Assembly (NCBI GenBank): GCA_002937555.1
Contig: PTKB01000177.1
Span: 1 to 5,611, forward strand
Length of the DNA: 5,611 nucleotides
Reading direction: 5' to 3'
DNA from: Alphaproteobacteria bacterium MarineAlpha10_Bin2
Lineage (GTDB): Bacteria > Pseudomonadota > Alphaproteobacteria > UBA828
Within the stretch, counting starts at the first letter, position 1; each line of letters opens with the position of its first letter. The notes beneath the pieces are model-generated. The model had not been told where the DNA came from, did no database searches, and was given only the letters and a program-made list of their open reading frames with translations. Below, one piece after another: positions 5,611 through 5,611 of the stretch. The translations under genes were made by a program, and so were the position numbers.

Positions 5611-5611
5611 G

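Overview
The window is GC-rich, densely coding bacterial DNA. Every gene I can support lies on the minus strand, so the genes read from right to left. The second-codon and motif style of the threonine deaminase, the FecR-type envelope protein and the Sec signal peptide point to a Gram-negative proteobacterium. An alphaproteobacterium seems most likely, but that is an inference. There are no tRNA or rRNA genes, CRISPR arrays or recognisable insertion sequence ends, and no gap between genes exceeds about 75 bases.

Right part (4099-5611): a biosynthetic threonine ammonia-lyase (ilvA) with two C-terminal ACT-like regulatory domains. It begins at, or just beyond, the right edge. A probable intrinsic terminator (4060-4083) follows its stop codon. 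This separates the housekeeping gene from what comes next.

Middle part (2293-4026): a 137-residue protein of unknown function, then a secreted protein of 420 residues that is the most unusual item here. It has a signal peptide, a FecR domain, a Ser/Gly-rich linker and a C-terminal Hint (Hedgehog/intein) autoprocessing domain. The full set of Hint catalytic residues is present, and the nucleophile Cys235 is the only cysteine in the protein. The residue after the terminal His-Asn is Lys and the chain ends two residues later. Cleavage, or attachment to another molecule, is therefore more likely than protein splicing.

Left part (1-2269): a class I SAM-dependent O-methyltransferase, an iron-containing alcohol dehydrogenase of the hydroxyacid-oxoacid transhydrogenase type, and the N-terminal 64 codons of a metallo-beta-lactamase-fold lactonase cut by the left edge. 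The dehydrogenase-lactonase pair has the same order and enzyme classes as attL-attM (blcB-blcC) of Agrobacterium. There a lactonase opens gamma-butyrolactone to 4-hydroxybutyrate and the dehydrogenase oxidises it to succinate semialdehyde. A similar small catabolic module is a reasonable hypothesis.

The five genes left of the terminator are spaced 57, 23, 75 and 27 bases apart. They could be one transcription unit, or two with a second start in the 75-base gap before the dehydrogenase. No functional link between the FecR-Hint protein and the lactone-type enzymes can be proved from the sequence.
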